A stretch of DNA of 64,000 nt from Halorussus caseinilyticus (GTDB taxonomy: Archaea > Halobacteriota > Halobacteria > Halobacteriales > Haladaptataceae): contig NZ_CP119809.1 in NCBI RefSeq assembly GCF_029338395.1, positions 1 through 64,000 on the forward strand. The letters are read 5' to 3'. The position numbers were made by a program, and so were the translations under genes. The notes below the pieces were generated by a model. That model worked only from the letters and a program-made list of their open reading frames with translations, ran no database searches and was not told the DNA's origin. Positions 26,618-36,171 of this stretch are shown here, piece by piece (position 1 is the first letter of the stretch; every line of letters starts with the position of its first letter).

Positions 26618-28063
26618 ATGACATCCCAATCACGGGACGACCGAAGCCTCTCGCGGGACATGGGACCGCTCGGCGCGATGAGTACCGTCGTGGCGGGCAC
26701 CCTCGGCGCGGGTCTGTTCGTCACGCTCGGCACCGCCAGCGCGACCACCGGCCCCAGCGTCATCCTCGTGGTGATTCTGTCGGGCCTGTTGGCGATGAGC
26801 ATCGCTATCAACTACAGTTGGATGGCGACCATCTTCCCGGCGGCCGCCGGGTCCTACGCCTACGTCTCCAGAACCTTCGGGTCCCGACTGCCCGGATTCG
26901 TCGTCACGTGGTCGAAGTGGCTCGGCTACATGGCCGCCGACGCGGTGCTGGCAATCGGGTTCGGGAGCTACCTACAGGTGTTCTACCCCTCGGTCGACCC
27001 GAAACTCGCGGGCTTCGCCCTGTTGACGGTCCTGTTCCTCGTGAACCTCGTCGGCACGAAAGGCTACAGCCTCTCGCAGAACGCCATCTTCGGCGTGCTG
27101 ATGGCCTCGATTCTGGTGCTGGTGATTCCGGGAAGTTTCAACATCGACCCCGCGAACTACCAACCGTTCTTCACCGGTGGTCTCGACGGGTTCGTCGGCG
27201 CGGCGGTGCCGCTGTTCTACGCCTATATCGGCATCGCCGTCGCGGGCCAGATGGGGGCCGAAGTCAAGAATCCCGAGCGCAACCTCCCGCTGGCGATGGC
27301 TGGCGGGACGCTCGTCCTCGTAATTCTCTACGTCTGGACCTCGGCGGTCATCTACGGCGTGGTCGCGGACTACACCGTCCTCGCGGACTCGGCCCGGCCG
27401 CTTGCGACCGCCGCAGAAGCGTTCCTCGGCGACTCGGCCATCGCGGTCGTCTCGTTCGGCGGCCTGCTGGCGACCGCTTCCAGCGTCCACGCGGTGATGG
27501 CCGCGGGCATCAAGATGCCCTACTCGTGGTCGTGGGACGAGGTGTTCCCCGAGCAGTTCTCCGCGGTCAGCGACCGATTCGGCACGCCCCACTGGTCGCT
27601 GGCGACGCTGTACGTCATCGCCGCCGGACTGACCTTCTGGAGCGCGGGCCTGAATCAGGCGCTCGCCATCGCCACGTTCAGCTACCTCATCGCGTACGCC
27701 TCGGTGTCGATAACCCTGCTCTACGCCCGAGCGAAGCGCCCGGACCTCGTGAAACGGGCTGGGTTCGACTTCGGATGGCTCACCCCGATTACGGGCGTCG
27801 TCGCTACGGTCGGGTCGGTCGGCCTGCTGACGAAGGCGTATCAGGGGTCGCTGAGCATCTACCTGCCGTGGCTGGCGGTCGGACTCGTCGTCTTCGCGGT
27901 CTACTGGTACCGCGGCGAGCAGAAGGGAACCGACGTGGAGGCAATCCTCGACACGCTTCCGGGGGTCGCCTCCGACGAGTACGACCCGAAGGTCGGCGGC
28001 GTGAGCGACGAGACCGTCGGCGGCGTGGACGACGGAAACGTGGGGGGTGCCAGCGATGACTGA
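26618..28063 (+). CDS. APC-superfamily amino acid permease
   Basis: 481 residues with about 12 membrane helices. It opens with the APC motif GPLGAMSTVVAGTLGAGLFV, continues with NYSWMATIFPAAAGSYAYVS and VGAAVPLFYAYIGIAVAGQM, and ends with a cytosolic acidic tail containing two similar VGGV repeats (KVGGVSDETVGGVDDGNVGG). It would import an amino acid or a small peptide-derived product. The stop overlaps the peptidase start by 8 bases, so the two form an operon; the peptidase may process an imported substrate. Substrate unknown. Confidence 0.88.
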   Translation: MTSQSRDDRSLSRDMGPLGAMSTVVAGTLGAGLFVTLGTASATTGPSVILVVILSGLLAMSIAINYSWMATIFPAAAGSYAYVSRTFGSRLPGFVVTWSKWLGYMAADAVLAIGFGSYLQVFYPSVDPKLAGFALLTVLFLVNLVGTKGYSLSQNAIFGVLMASILVLVIPGSFNIDPANYQPFFTGGLDGFVGAAVPLFYAYIGIAVAGQMGAEVKNPERNLPLAMAGGTLVLVILYVWTSAVIYGVVADYTVLADSARPLATAAEAFLGDSAIAVVSFGGLLATASSVHAVMAAGIKMPYSWSWDEVFPEQFSAVSDRFGTPHWSLATLYVIAAGLTFWSAGLNQALAIATFSYLIAYASVSITLLYARAKRPDLVKRAGFDFGWLTPITGVVATVGSVGLLTKAYQGSLSIYLPWLAVGLVVFAVYWYRGEQKGTDVEAILDTLPGVASDEYDPKVGGVSDETVGGVDDGNVGGASDD

Positions 28064-29282
28064 GACCGAGACGGGACCGGCCTCCGGTCTCGCTATCGAC
28101 CCCGAGGAGACCATCGACCTGCTCCAACAGATGGTCAAAATTCCGAGTCCGTACTTCGAGGAACACGACCTCGCGGAGTTCGTCTACGACTGGTTGGACG
28201 ACCGGGACTTGGACCCCGAGTACCACCACGTCAGCGAACCCGAGATTACCGAGTACGAGGGCGACAACGTGGTTGCCCGACTGGAGGGGAGCGACCCGGA
28301 CGCGCCGACGCTCCTGCTCAACGCCCACATGGACACGGTGAAATTGGTTGAGGACTGGGCGGAAGACCCCTGCTCGGGCCGCATCGAGGACGGGAAACTC
28401 TACGGACAGGGTGCCTGCGACATGAAGGGCGGTCTCGCCGCGGTGATGAAGGCGTTCGAGGCGCTGGCCGAGTCGGACCGCGAACTCCGGGGCGACGTGC
28501 TTCTGACCGCCGTCGTGGACGAGGAAGGTCCCTACGGTCTCGGGACCGACCGCCTCATCCGGGACGGACTCACCGACGACTGCGACGCCGCCGTCGTAAC
28601 CGAACCCGGTCCCATCCTCGCCCAAGAGGACCTCGACAACCCGGCGCTCCTGCTCGGCGCGCGCGGGCGATTCCTCTACGACATCACGGTCAAGGGGAAG
28701 GCCGCCCACGGTTCCCAACCCCACAAGGGAGTCAGCGCGCTGGTGGACGCCGGACGACTCGCGGAGGGCCTGACCGAAATCGAGGTCGGGAGCCACGACA
28801 AACTGGGCGACGGGTCGGTCTGCCCGCTCATGCTCGAATCCGGTAGTCAGACGCTCTCGGTGCCCGAGCGCGCCCGCCTGATGGTGGACCGCCACGTCGT
28901 CGTCGGCGAGACGGCGGAGTCCGTGCGCGCCGACGCCGAGGAAGTCGTCGCGGAGTTGGACCTTGAAAGCGAGGTGGAAATCAGCTTCCGCGAGGCCCCC
29001 GACCCCGGCATCAAGTACGGGCCGTACGTCACCGACGAGGACCACGAACTCGTCGGGGCCTTGCAGGACGCGACCCGCGAAGTCGCGGGCGTGGACCCCG
29101 AACTCGGCTACTTCGCCAGCGTCGGCGACTTCAACTATCTGGGCGACCGGGCGGGCCTGCCGACGGTCATCGTCGGTCCCGACGGCGAGAACATCCACGG
29201 CGCGGGCGAGTTCGTCTACACCGACGAGGTGGTCGAAGTCGCGGAAATCGTGACGGAGGCGGCGGCCGAGTTCTGCGGGTGA
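28056..29282 (+). CDS. M20-family metallopeptidase / deacylase (ArgE/DapE-like)
   Basis: 408 residues from ATG 28056, within the last codons of the permease gene. Zinc-site motifs: LLLNAHMDTVK (first His/Asp), GQGACDMKGGLAAVMKAFEA (bridging Asp) and AVVDEEGPYGLGTDRL (Glu pair); the dimerisation domain contains GKAAHGSQPHKGVSALVDAG. It probably hydrolyses an N-acyl amino acid or short peptide in the cytoplasm. Coupling with an amino-acid permease suggests uptake followed by hydrolysis of one substrate class. Alternative names (succinyl-diaminopimelate desuccinylase, carboxypeptidase) cannot be settled from sequence. Confidence 0.88.
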   Translation: MTETETGPASGLAIDPEETIDLLQQMVKIPSPYFEEHDLAEFVYDWLDDRDLDPEYHHVSEPEITEYEGDNVVARLEGSDPDAPTLLLNAHMDTVKLVEDWAEDPCSGRIEDGKLYGQGACDMKGGLAAVMKAFEALAESDRELRGDVLLTAVVDEEGPYGLGTDRLIRDGLTDDCDAAVVTEPGPILAQEDLDNPALLLGARGRFLYDITVKGKAAHGSQPHKGVSALVDAGRLAEGLTEIEVGSHDKLGDGSVCPLMLESGSQTLSVPERARLMVDRHVVVGETAESVRADAEEVVAELDLESEVEISFREAPDPGIKYGPYVTDEDHELVGALQDATREVAGVDPELGYFASVGDFNYLGDRAGLPTVIVGPDGENIHGAGEFVYTDEVVEVAEIVTEAAAEFCG

Positions 29283-29301
29283 AATCAGGGTTTTTCTGAA
29301 T

Positions 29302-30213
29302 TTAGACAACGATTTCAATGCTTTCCAATTCAACGCCGTGTGGCGGTTCAGCCCGATCGTTATCTTGTGGACCGAAGTCTGTACTGGCCTCTCCGACCCC
29401 GTAACAGTCTACGTAACTCTCTAACTCGACGTACGCAGTATACTCAACGTCGGGGCGAAGAAGCGTTTGTACTCCCTCTCGGAAATCTCCTTGCCGCTTT
29501 TTCCAGTCTTTGATGCTCCCCGACTCAGAGACGATTTCCGTACTCAGTTTCGCGTTGGTTGACTGGTCTACGATGTTCAAACTCAGGGACAGTTCTGACG
29601 CCGCTGATCCGACTGCAGTTAATAATCCTTCATACTCCCCTGTCGCTACGACGATTGCGCTACGGGATTCATTACCTTCTACTCGAAAATCCACCCCGAG
29701 TCGGGAAATCTCGCTTCTGTCTCCCGCTCCCATCGCGGTTATCACTGAAGCAGTCATGCGGTTCCGCTCTTGGTCATAATCGGCGCCTCCCGTTGCGAGT
29801 AGATTTCCTCTTCGTCGAGATAGACTGCTTCCTGTATTCATTTTGGTAAATACTGTCCTCTCGTCGGTGAGCGCTCTGGGTGGTTCTTCTGTAGTCGTCT
29901 GTGGTGGGGCAAATTTTGCCACAATACCACCACTTGGAATAGATTTCCGAATATCCGACCGTGCTTGCTCTTTCTCTTCCGTCGGTGGCGATTCCAACTG
30001 TGATACCTCAATTGTAATGATATATCTGGCTCTCGTTTCTTCGACACTCACACCAGGTAATTTACTGAGAAGAGTAATTTCAGTCTCGTATTCCGGAGTA
30101 GCTGGTATGACAATGGTCTCGGTATCTGCCTCCTGTTTTAATTTATGTACTAGTGTATTTCGTGGTATCAGCAGTCCACCAGCGAATGTCCGTAACGCTG
30201 TTCTCCGATTCAT
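29302..30213 (-). CDS. Exported orphan protein in AT-richer DNA
   Basis: 303 residues from ATG 30213 (MNRRTALRTFAGGLLIPRN), a Tat-like start; an upstream in-frame ATG at 30234 adds seven residues. The body is polar and Ser/Glu-rich with possible beta strands (TIVIPATPEYETEITLLSKL, RYIITIEVSQLESPPTEEK) and a C-terminal half of TAYVELESYVDCYGVGEAST type. No family recognised. Base composition is clearly lower in GC than the neighbours and codons with A/T at third positions are common, pointing to recent acquisition. It is convergent with the peptidase (19 bases apart). Confidence 0.7.
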   Translation of the reverse strand: MNRRTALRTFAGGLLIPRNTLVHKLKQEADTETIVIPATPEYETEITLLSKLPGVSVEETRARYIITIEVSQLESPPTEEKEQARSDIRKSIPSGGIVAKFAPPQTTTEEPPRALTDERTVFTKMNTGSSLSRRRGNLLATGGADYDQERNRMTASVITAMGAGDRSEISRLGVDFRVEGNESRSAIVVATGEYEGLLTAVGSAASELSLSLNIVDQSTNAKLSTEIVSESGSIKDWKKRQGDFREGVQTLLRPDVEYTAYVELESYVDCYGVGEASTDFGPQDNDRAEPPHGVELESIEIVV

Positions 30214-30391
30214 CTGCTTTTGACAGGCTCCCATGGTTCACCACTAATTTCGATGCTACTTTTTCACACCACATATTTCATTTTGAATACGTCTAGAAAA
30301 GTGATACACCTGGATTATTCTTGAATACAGAGCGGAAATAATCCGTGACTCCGACAAGTAAAACGTCTCTAAGGATGGTTTTAAGACTTCC

Positions 30392-31321
30392 TTATATAAT
30401 CCGATTCGTCATCTCCTCGCCCGCGTCCACGCGCTCGACGTTCTCCCGGACTAACTCCGCGATGTGTCGGAAGTAATCGCGCTCGGCCGCGGCGCGGTGA
30501 GGAGTCACGATGACCTCCTCCATCTCCCACAGCGGCGAGTCCTCGGGCAGGGGTTCCTCCTCGAATACGTCCAGACCCGCGCCAGCAATCTCGTCGCCGC
30601 GGAGCGCGGCGACGAGTTCGTCCTGCACGACGACCGACCCACGGGCGACGTTGAGGAGGTAGGCGTCCTCGCGCATCGCCGCGAACTCCGCGGCACCGAA
30701 CAACCCTTCGGTCTCGTCGGTCAGCGGGACCGCCAGCGCGACGAACTTGGCGTCCGCGACGGCCTCGCCGAGGTCGTCGGGCGTGAAGACTTCCTCGGTG
30801 TGCGGGGTCGGGTCGCCCGAGCGTCGGACGCCGACGACTTCCATCCCGAGGGCGTCTGCGCGCTCGGCGATGCCCTGCCCGAGGGTGCCCAACCCGACGA
30901 CGCACAATCGCTCGCCGTCGAGCGTGAACGGTTCGTCCCACGCGGGGGAAGCCCACTCGTGGGACTGCTGGCTTCGGACGTAGGCGTAGAGTCGGCGCGC
31001 GAACGACAGCATCAGGCCGACCGCGAACTCGCCGACGCTGGCGTCGTGGATGCCGGTGCTGTTGGTCAGGACGACGCCTTCGTCCTCGAAGGCGTCGAGG
31101 GGGAACCGGTCGTACCCGGCCTGAATCGAGTGGACCCACTTGAGGTCGGCGTCGAGGAAGGTCTCGGAGTAGCCGAACGTCACCACCGCGTCGCAGTCGC
31201 CGAGTTCGTCGTCGCCGACCACCGGAATCGCGGGACCGAGGTCCGACAGCGCCTCGCGGAGTCGTTCGGGCGGGAAGACCGCGCTCACGGACTCGTGGAC
31301 GCCGATGCGTCGTACTTGCAT
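30392..31321 (-). CDS. D-isomer-specific 2-hydroxyacid dehydrogenase
   Basis: 309 residues. NAD-binding motif VVGLGTLGQGIAERADALGM, active-site Arg in LLNVARGSVVVQDELVAAL, Glu in AGLDVFEEEPLPEDSPLW and His in VIVTPHRAAAERDYFRH, all in the usual order. It reduces a 2-ketoacid or oxidises a D-2-hydroxyacid with NAD(P). The N-terminal catalytic domain is short. Specific substrate not predictable. GC content is typical of the genome, unlike both flanks. Confidence 0.9.
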   Translation of the reverse strand: MQVRRIGVHESVSAVFPPERLREALSDLGPAIPVVGDDELGDCDAVVTFGYSETFLDADLKWVHSIQAGYDRFPLDAFEDEGVVLTNSTGIHDASVGEFAVGLMLSFARRLYAYVRSQQSHEWASPAWDEPFTLDGERLCVVGLGTLGQGIAERADALGMEVVGVRRSGDPTPHTEEVFTPDDLGEAVADAKFVALAVPLTDETEGLFGAAEFAAMREDAYLLNVARGSVVVQDELVAALRGDEIAGAGLDVFEEEPLPEDSPLWEMEEVIVTPHRAAAERDYFRHIAELVRENVERVDAGEEMTNRII

Positions 31322-31360
31322 GGGGAAACGTCCGGAGTCTCGGCGGTTGAATCTTCGGGT

Positions 31361-31394
31361 CGCCGACCGCCGCCAGAACTGGCGGCGGTCGGCG
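31361..31394. repeat. Perfect inverted repeat, 15-bp arms, 4-base loop
   Basis: CGCCGACCGCCGCCA (31361-31375) pairs exactly with 31380-31394 across GAAC. It lies 39 bases upstream of the dehydrogenase start (31321), on the promoter side of that gene rather than at its 3' end. Confidence 0.9.
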
Positions 31395-31891
31395 AGCGCG
31401 GCCGCTATGGAACGCTACAGATTGCTCTCGCCATTAAAAATCGTTCTCTAAGCAACGTAGCGCGCGTTCAAAACCTCGTAGATATTTCTCGGCGGGTAGC
31501 GTCTCCGAAGTGGTGGCTCGGTGTAAATCCCTCGTCACAAGGGGCTCGGTGGGGGTAACTGCTCGTCACGGCCACCACGAGGGGGTTGGACGCTCACGGT
31601 GAAAAGCGTCACGCAGTCGGCCTTCTCAGAGGAGCCTATCCTGCACCTCTGTTCCAAAGTTTAGAGAAAAGAATATTTCAGTCATAGATTTTAATATAGT
31701 TATAGCAGTTTTAATATATTTAAATACTAAAATAGAGTGGGACAGAGTTGAGTACGACGCCGAATTCGACGGCGTTTCGGGGGTCACGTACACCCTGCTT
31801 CGGTTATAGAATCCCGTGACGTTGCCCTGTGTCCTGCTGTTCGAATGAGGGGTCGCATGTTCGAGCCAGCTAGAAGAGACCAGGGTACTAG
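31395..31891. other. Unexplained intergenic stretch, AT-rich in part
   Basis: No convincing gene. 31480-31640 has balanced composition and several potential stems, e.g. GACGCT...AGCGTC around 31590-31612, and could encode a structured RNA or be a decayed gene. 31655-31735 is strongly AT-rich. 31747-31809 reads on the plus strand as EYDAEFDGVSGVTYTLLRL followed by a stop; it looks protein-like but has no start codon, so it may be a 3' gene remnant. Confidence 0.35.
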
Positions 31892-32544
31892 TTAGTCGCC
31901 GCAGTTCGACGCAACCTGATTCTGACTGTAGATTATCGAGATGAGCGACATCGCCGCGCCGATACCGTTACCGGCCGAACTGACCGATGGGCCGCCTTTA
32001 GACCGAACCTCCTTCTGGTAGTTCCGTATCGACTGGTAGCAACCGAGGTCGATGTCGAACCCCACGGCGACCGCGTTTTCGATATACCAACTCGCCCATA
32101 GCGGGTCGTTCCAGCCGCCCTCGTCGTTTTCGTCGTTTACGTTCACTTCCAGATGATAGATTCCCGGCTCGAGGAAGACACCTGGTGCCCACTCGAACGT
32201 GTATTCGGTCGTCTGATTGGGAGGGATTTCGATGGCATTACCGCCGTATGTATCCGGATTCAGATACACACGCTGGTCGTCAATGTAGTTCTGATGGTAC
32301 AAATGCGGAACGACGTGACCCCACTTGGTCTCGTCGTAGGTACTCCTGATTTCGACGGTCAACGTGGTTTCGTCACCCTCTTCCGGAAAGAGCGTATCGT
32401 CACCGACCTTCACCTCGCGGAGGTCGATGCTCTCGAACAAGCCGCTCGCACTCACTTGCTGGCCGAGTGTCGAGAATCCGGCCCCGCTCCGAAGACGCTC
32501 CCTCCAATCTTTGCTGCGTCTCGACGGGTCACACCTCCCTTCAT
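31892..32544 (-). CDS. Tat-exported orphan protein (frameshifted at 32482-32485)
   Basis: About 217 residues once repaired. From ATG 32544 the first frame gives MKGGVTRRDAAKIGGSVFGA, a Tat signal; after the C run 32482-32485 (one base missing) the next frame continues STLGQQVSASGLFESIDLRE and runs to the stop at 31892. The mature part has Trp/Tyr-rich beta-type sequence (TYDETKWGHVVPHLYHQNYI, TEYTFEWAPGVFLEPGIYHL), suggestive of an immunoglobulin-like or CARDB-type fold, and a C-terminal hydrophobic stretch. No family assigned. AT-richer than core genes. Confidence 0.65.
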
Positions 32545-32650
32545 GGATACTACTAATTAGTATTATTTCATTAGTCTTGTGGAGGCGTGGTTTGAGTTAA
32601 CATCCATCCTTCTGTCGCCTCCACGCCGTGGAACGGCCAGCTACTTACTG

Positions 32651-33948
32651 TCACCACGTCGAGTAGCCACGAAGTTCCTCAACTACGTCCCTGAGTTCCT
32701 CGGCGTCCAACACCCCGCTCTCGGTAATCACGCCCGAAATCCAATCCGCTGGCGTCACGTCGAAGGTCGGATTCAGCACGTCGAGGTCGGTCTCGCCGTC
32801 GTACACGGCTTCGGGGTCGCCGTCCTCCAGACGCACCGCGTCGTCGGTCCGCACTTTGTCGCTGGCGGCGACGACGTAGACCGGAAGGCCCTCGCGGGCG
32901 GCGGCGCTCGCCGCCGCCCGCGTTCCGGTCTTGTTCACCACGCGGGCGTCGGGCAGAATCGCGTCCGCGCCGACCACCACCGCGTCCACGTCCTCGGTCG
33001 CTAGTACGTGCGCAGTCGCGGCGTCGGTGTGGAGCGCCACGTCCGGCCCGTCGGCGTTCGCGGCCAGTCGCTCGGCGACGCCGACGCCCTCCCGCGCCGG
33101 GCGCGACTCCGCGACGAAGACCCGGTTCGCGGCGGGCAGGGCGTCCAGCACGGTCCCCGACCGCGAGAGCGTCAGGACGCTCTCGCTCCGAATCTCGGCC
33201 GCCGCGTTCTCGGCCGCCTGCTCGTCCGCCCGAAACGCGCGCTCGATTCCCTCGCGGGCGGCGCGTTCGACCGCCTCCGCGGTGGCCTCGCCGCTGGCGG
33301 CGGCCATCGCACGGTTCACCCGATTGCCGACCGCGGCCATACTCGGTCGGGCGTCGAGGAGTTGCTCGGCGACAGCGGTCAGTTGCGACCACCCGACCGC
33401 CTCGGTGTCGCGCGCGGCGAAACTCCCCGCCCGGTCGCGCAGGAGTTCGAGCGCCCGGACCGAGAGGTACGCCGAACCGTGGTCGGCGTCCTCGGCCACC
33501 TGCCGGACGGTCGGACCGACTCGGGAGTAGGAGGCCCAGAGCTTCGGCACCGTCTCGCGCCGGAGGATTTCGGTCGGGTGTACCCACTCCGACTCGACGG
33601 TCTCCCAGTCGGTCTCGGCGTCTCGACGCTCGCAGTCGAACAGATAGGGGTGGACGACCCACCGCGCGTCGAGGTCCCCGTCACCGGGTGACTCCCGGTT
33701 TTCCGAGACGCTCCGCGCCTCGCTGTCCTCGAACTCGAAGGTGACGCCCTTCCGAGCGAGCGTGCAGGCGTCGAGCAGGCCCGTCTCCTCCTCGATTTCC
33801 TCGCGGGCCGCGGCGTCGGGGACCCTTCGGCGTGGCCCGCGACCCCGCCCCACTTTCCGGGGTAGGACCCGACTTGCTCCGAGCGCCGGAGCAACAGCAC
33901 TTCGCCGCGATTCCGCAGAAAGCAGGTGACGACGTGGGTTTCGTCCAT
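32651..33948 (-). CDS. Nudix domain fused to eIF2B-like / ribose-1,5-bisphosphate isomerase-like domain (frameshifted near 33824)
   Basis: About 432 residues after joining. The N-terminus (ATG 33948, MDETHVVTCFLRNRGEVLLL) is a Nudix hydrolase; the box is split by a frameshift at the run 33823-33825 (GHAEG, then VPDAAAREEIEEETGL). Residues from about 150 form a helical eIF2B/IF2B-type domain with NRVNRAMAAASGEATAEAV, VVVGADAILPDARVVNKTGT and FDVTPADWISGVITESGVLD. IF2B-type domains of this kind include ribose-1,5-bisphosphate isomerase of the archaeal nucleotide-salvage pathway; the Nudix part could hydrolyse a nucleotide feeding it. Function inferred, fusion seen directly. Confidence 0.82.
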
Positions 33949-34005
33949 ACTCGTACCGTCGGCCCGAAACGGCTTGAAATCCGGGTTCGGACCGGCGCGA
34001 GCGAC

Positions 34006-35666
34006 TTATCCGTCGGCCGTGGTCGTGGTCGCGTTCGTCTCCACCTCGATGGAGACCGACTCGTCTTCCGTCGTGGTCTCGTCGCCCGCGTCGGTCTCGT
34101 TGGTCGCGTCAGTCGTCGCAATCGGTCCCACGTCGGGGCGGACCTCGGACAACTGCTCGACGGTCGGCGCGTTCACGATGGTCACGTTCCGGCCATCGAC
34201 GCTCACGTAGAAGGCGTCGGCGAACCCGCCGTCCGGGATGCGCCACACGTTCGGCCCGAGTTTTTCCGCCCCCCAGTAGTAGAGGACGTTTCGGTACCCC
34301 TCCACGAACTGCTCGGCGTTCTGGGGCGAGTCCCACGCGAGTCGCCAGACGTATCCGAACTCCCCGCTGGGGTTCTCGTAGACGTGGAGTCGGTCGCCGT
34401 CCCACCCCGCCGAGTAGTCCGACTCGTAGTTCAGCGGGTCGAAGTCGCTGAGTTCGCCCGACTCGTTGTAGTCGAACCACTCTTCGGGCGGCACGATTTG
34501 GGCCTCGCCCTGACTGTGGTAGTACGGATAGACGAACGTCATCATCACCGCCGCCTCGCCGAGTCGCCCGTATCCGGGTCGGTCGGTCGCGCGCACGCGA
34601 GACCACCCGTCCGTCGCCGTGTCGTTCAGACTCACGTTCGTCGGCGGGTCGGTCTCGTACCTGAGCGGATGGATGACCTGCTCGGTACTCGCTGGCGGGT
34701 TCGCGTACATCTCGTTCACCGCGTCCCATCCGCCCACCTGCCGGACCATCCGGACGAACGCCGGGCCGTCGCTGTACGGTTGGAACTTCATCAGGTAGAC
34801 GCCGATGTTGGCGAGTTCGCCGCCGCCTCCCCCTCGCTTCGCGTCGAGACACTCCCACCCTTCGCCGCACTGCTGTTCGTAGAGCGCCTCGGTGTAACTG
34901 GCGTCGCCCTCCACGAGACCGTTCCGCGCGTTCACTTGGTCGCGGAGTTTCGCGTCGAACGGACTGCCCGCGAGGTCGTACCGGGCGTCCTGCCACGCGT
35001 GCATCAGTTCGTGGGCCAGCGTGAGTTCGTCGATTCGCAGGTCCTCGGCGCTCTCCGCGATGACGACGATTTCGTCGTTTCGCGGACTGTAGAAACCGAG
35101 AACGCCGCTCCCGCGGTTGCGGTTCTGGACCGCGATGGAGTCGGCCGACTCGTTGACCAGCATCAGGGCTTCGAACTTCACGTTGTCGAACTTCCGGAGT
35201 GCTTCGTCGGTCTCGCCGCTCGCCTGTTGTCGTCGGTACTCCTCTCTGCTGAGGACCGACACGGGCACCGACTGGTCGAACTCGATGCACCGCACCGCCT
35301 CGACGCGGGCCATCGTCCGCGAGACGATTCGCTTTCGCTCGGCCTTCTCCACCCCGTCGGATTGGTTCACGTCGATTGACTCGTCGTACCAGATTCCGTT
35401 CTCCCACCCTTTCGCGTCGGCGTCGGGGTCGCTTCCGTCCTCGGGCGGCGCGGCCGCGCAACTCGTCGCGGATTGGCCCGGCCCGGTCTGCTGTCCGGTC
35501 GGCCCGGCCTGCTGTCCGGTCGGCCCGGTCTGCTGTCCGTCCTGTGCGCTCTGCTCTGGTTTCTCTTCGGTCGCCGTCGCTCCGCCGAGGGTCCCCCGGC
35601 GACACCCGACGCGAGCAACGCGACTACCAGTAGCATCGCTGTCGATTTCTTTCCCTGTGTTAGCAT
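34006..35666 (-). CDS. Hvo_1808-family secreted surface protein (frameshifted at 35593-35597)
   Basis: About 553 residues. ATG 35666 gives a signal peptide (MLTQGKKSTAMLLVVALLAS), then one base is missing from a C run at 35593-35597; the next frame carries a Gly/Gln/Thr-Pro repeat linker (GQQTGPTGQQAGPTGQQTGP) and the family core GWENGIWYDESIDVNQSDGV. A zinc-peptidase-like motif LAHELMHAWQD (HExxH) follows. The C-terminus is Thr/Glu-rich. Proteolytic activity of the family is not proven. The protein is outside the cell, perhaps lipid- or surface-associated. Confidence 0.82.
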
Positions 35667-35780
35667 TCCCCACTACTCCTCCGTGGGTATCCACGGACGC
35701 GCCGGGCAAAAGGTCGTCGCCCGCTCCGACTCCGCGACTTCTGGAACTCGAAAGCGTGGAACGATGGTGGAAGTCGGCGA

Positions 35781-36043
35781 GAAACTAGCTACTGCCGACT
35801 CATATCGGACCGCACCGCGACAGCCACACCCTCCCCAACCGACTGCGCGTCTCGCTCCCTCCGGTCGCTCGCTGATTTGCGAACGACGTTCTGAAATCAG
35901 CGAGACGCGAAGCGTCTCGCAAGCCTCGGCCTTGCGGCCTGCGGTCCTCGTCCACCGTCGGAAGCGAGTTCCGACGAGCCGTCCGTCGCGTCGCTCCGGA
36001 AGACCTCGCGCGGCGGGCGCGACACGCTCCGCGGTCGCGCCCG
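35781..36043. repeat. Dispersed-repeat copy with hairpin modules
   Basis: 35781-35850 reads GAAACTAGCTACTGCCGACT, CATATCGGACCGCACCGCGA, then CCTCCCCAACCGACTGCGCG: the dispersed repeat on the minus strand. It continues into a module with a 9-bp hairpin (GCGAGACGC...GCGTCTCGC near 35900-35920), seen again at 61505-61530. GCGGGCGCGAC (36013-36023) pairs with 36033-36043. I see no gene in the 505-base gap. Confidence 0.75.
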
Positions 36044-36171
36044 CACGCGCCGGGTGGTTAGCTACGCCTGCATCTTCTGCGCGACTCCTGCTACGCCTGC
36101 ACCGTCCGCGGTCTGTCGTCTCGATTGCCCGTTTCGGGCGGGTTTTTACGCCGACGCGTCAATCTTCGGGT

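Noticed and set aside
31395-31891. tRNA or RNase P RNA gene
   Set aside because: No T-loop consensus with paired acceptor arm and none of the conserved RNase P boxes can be found.
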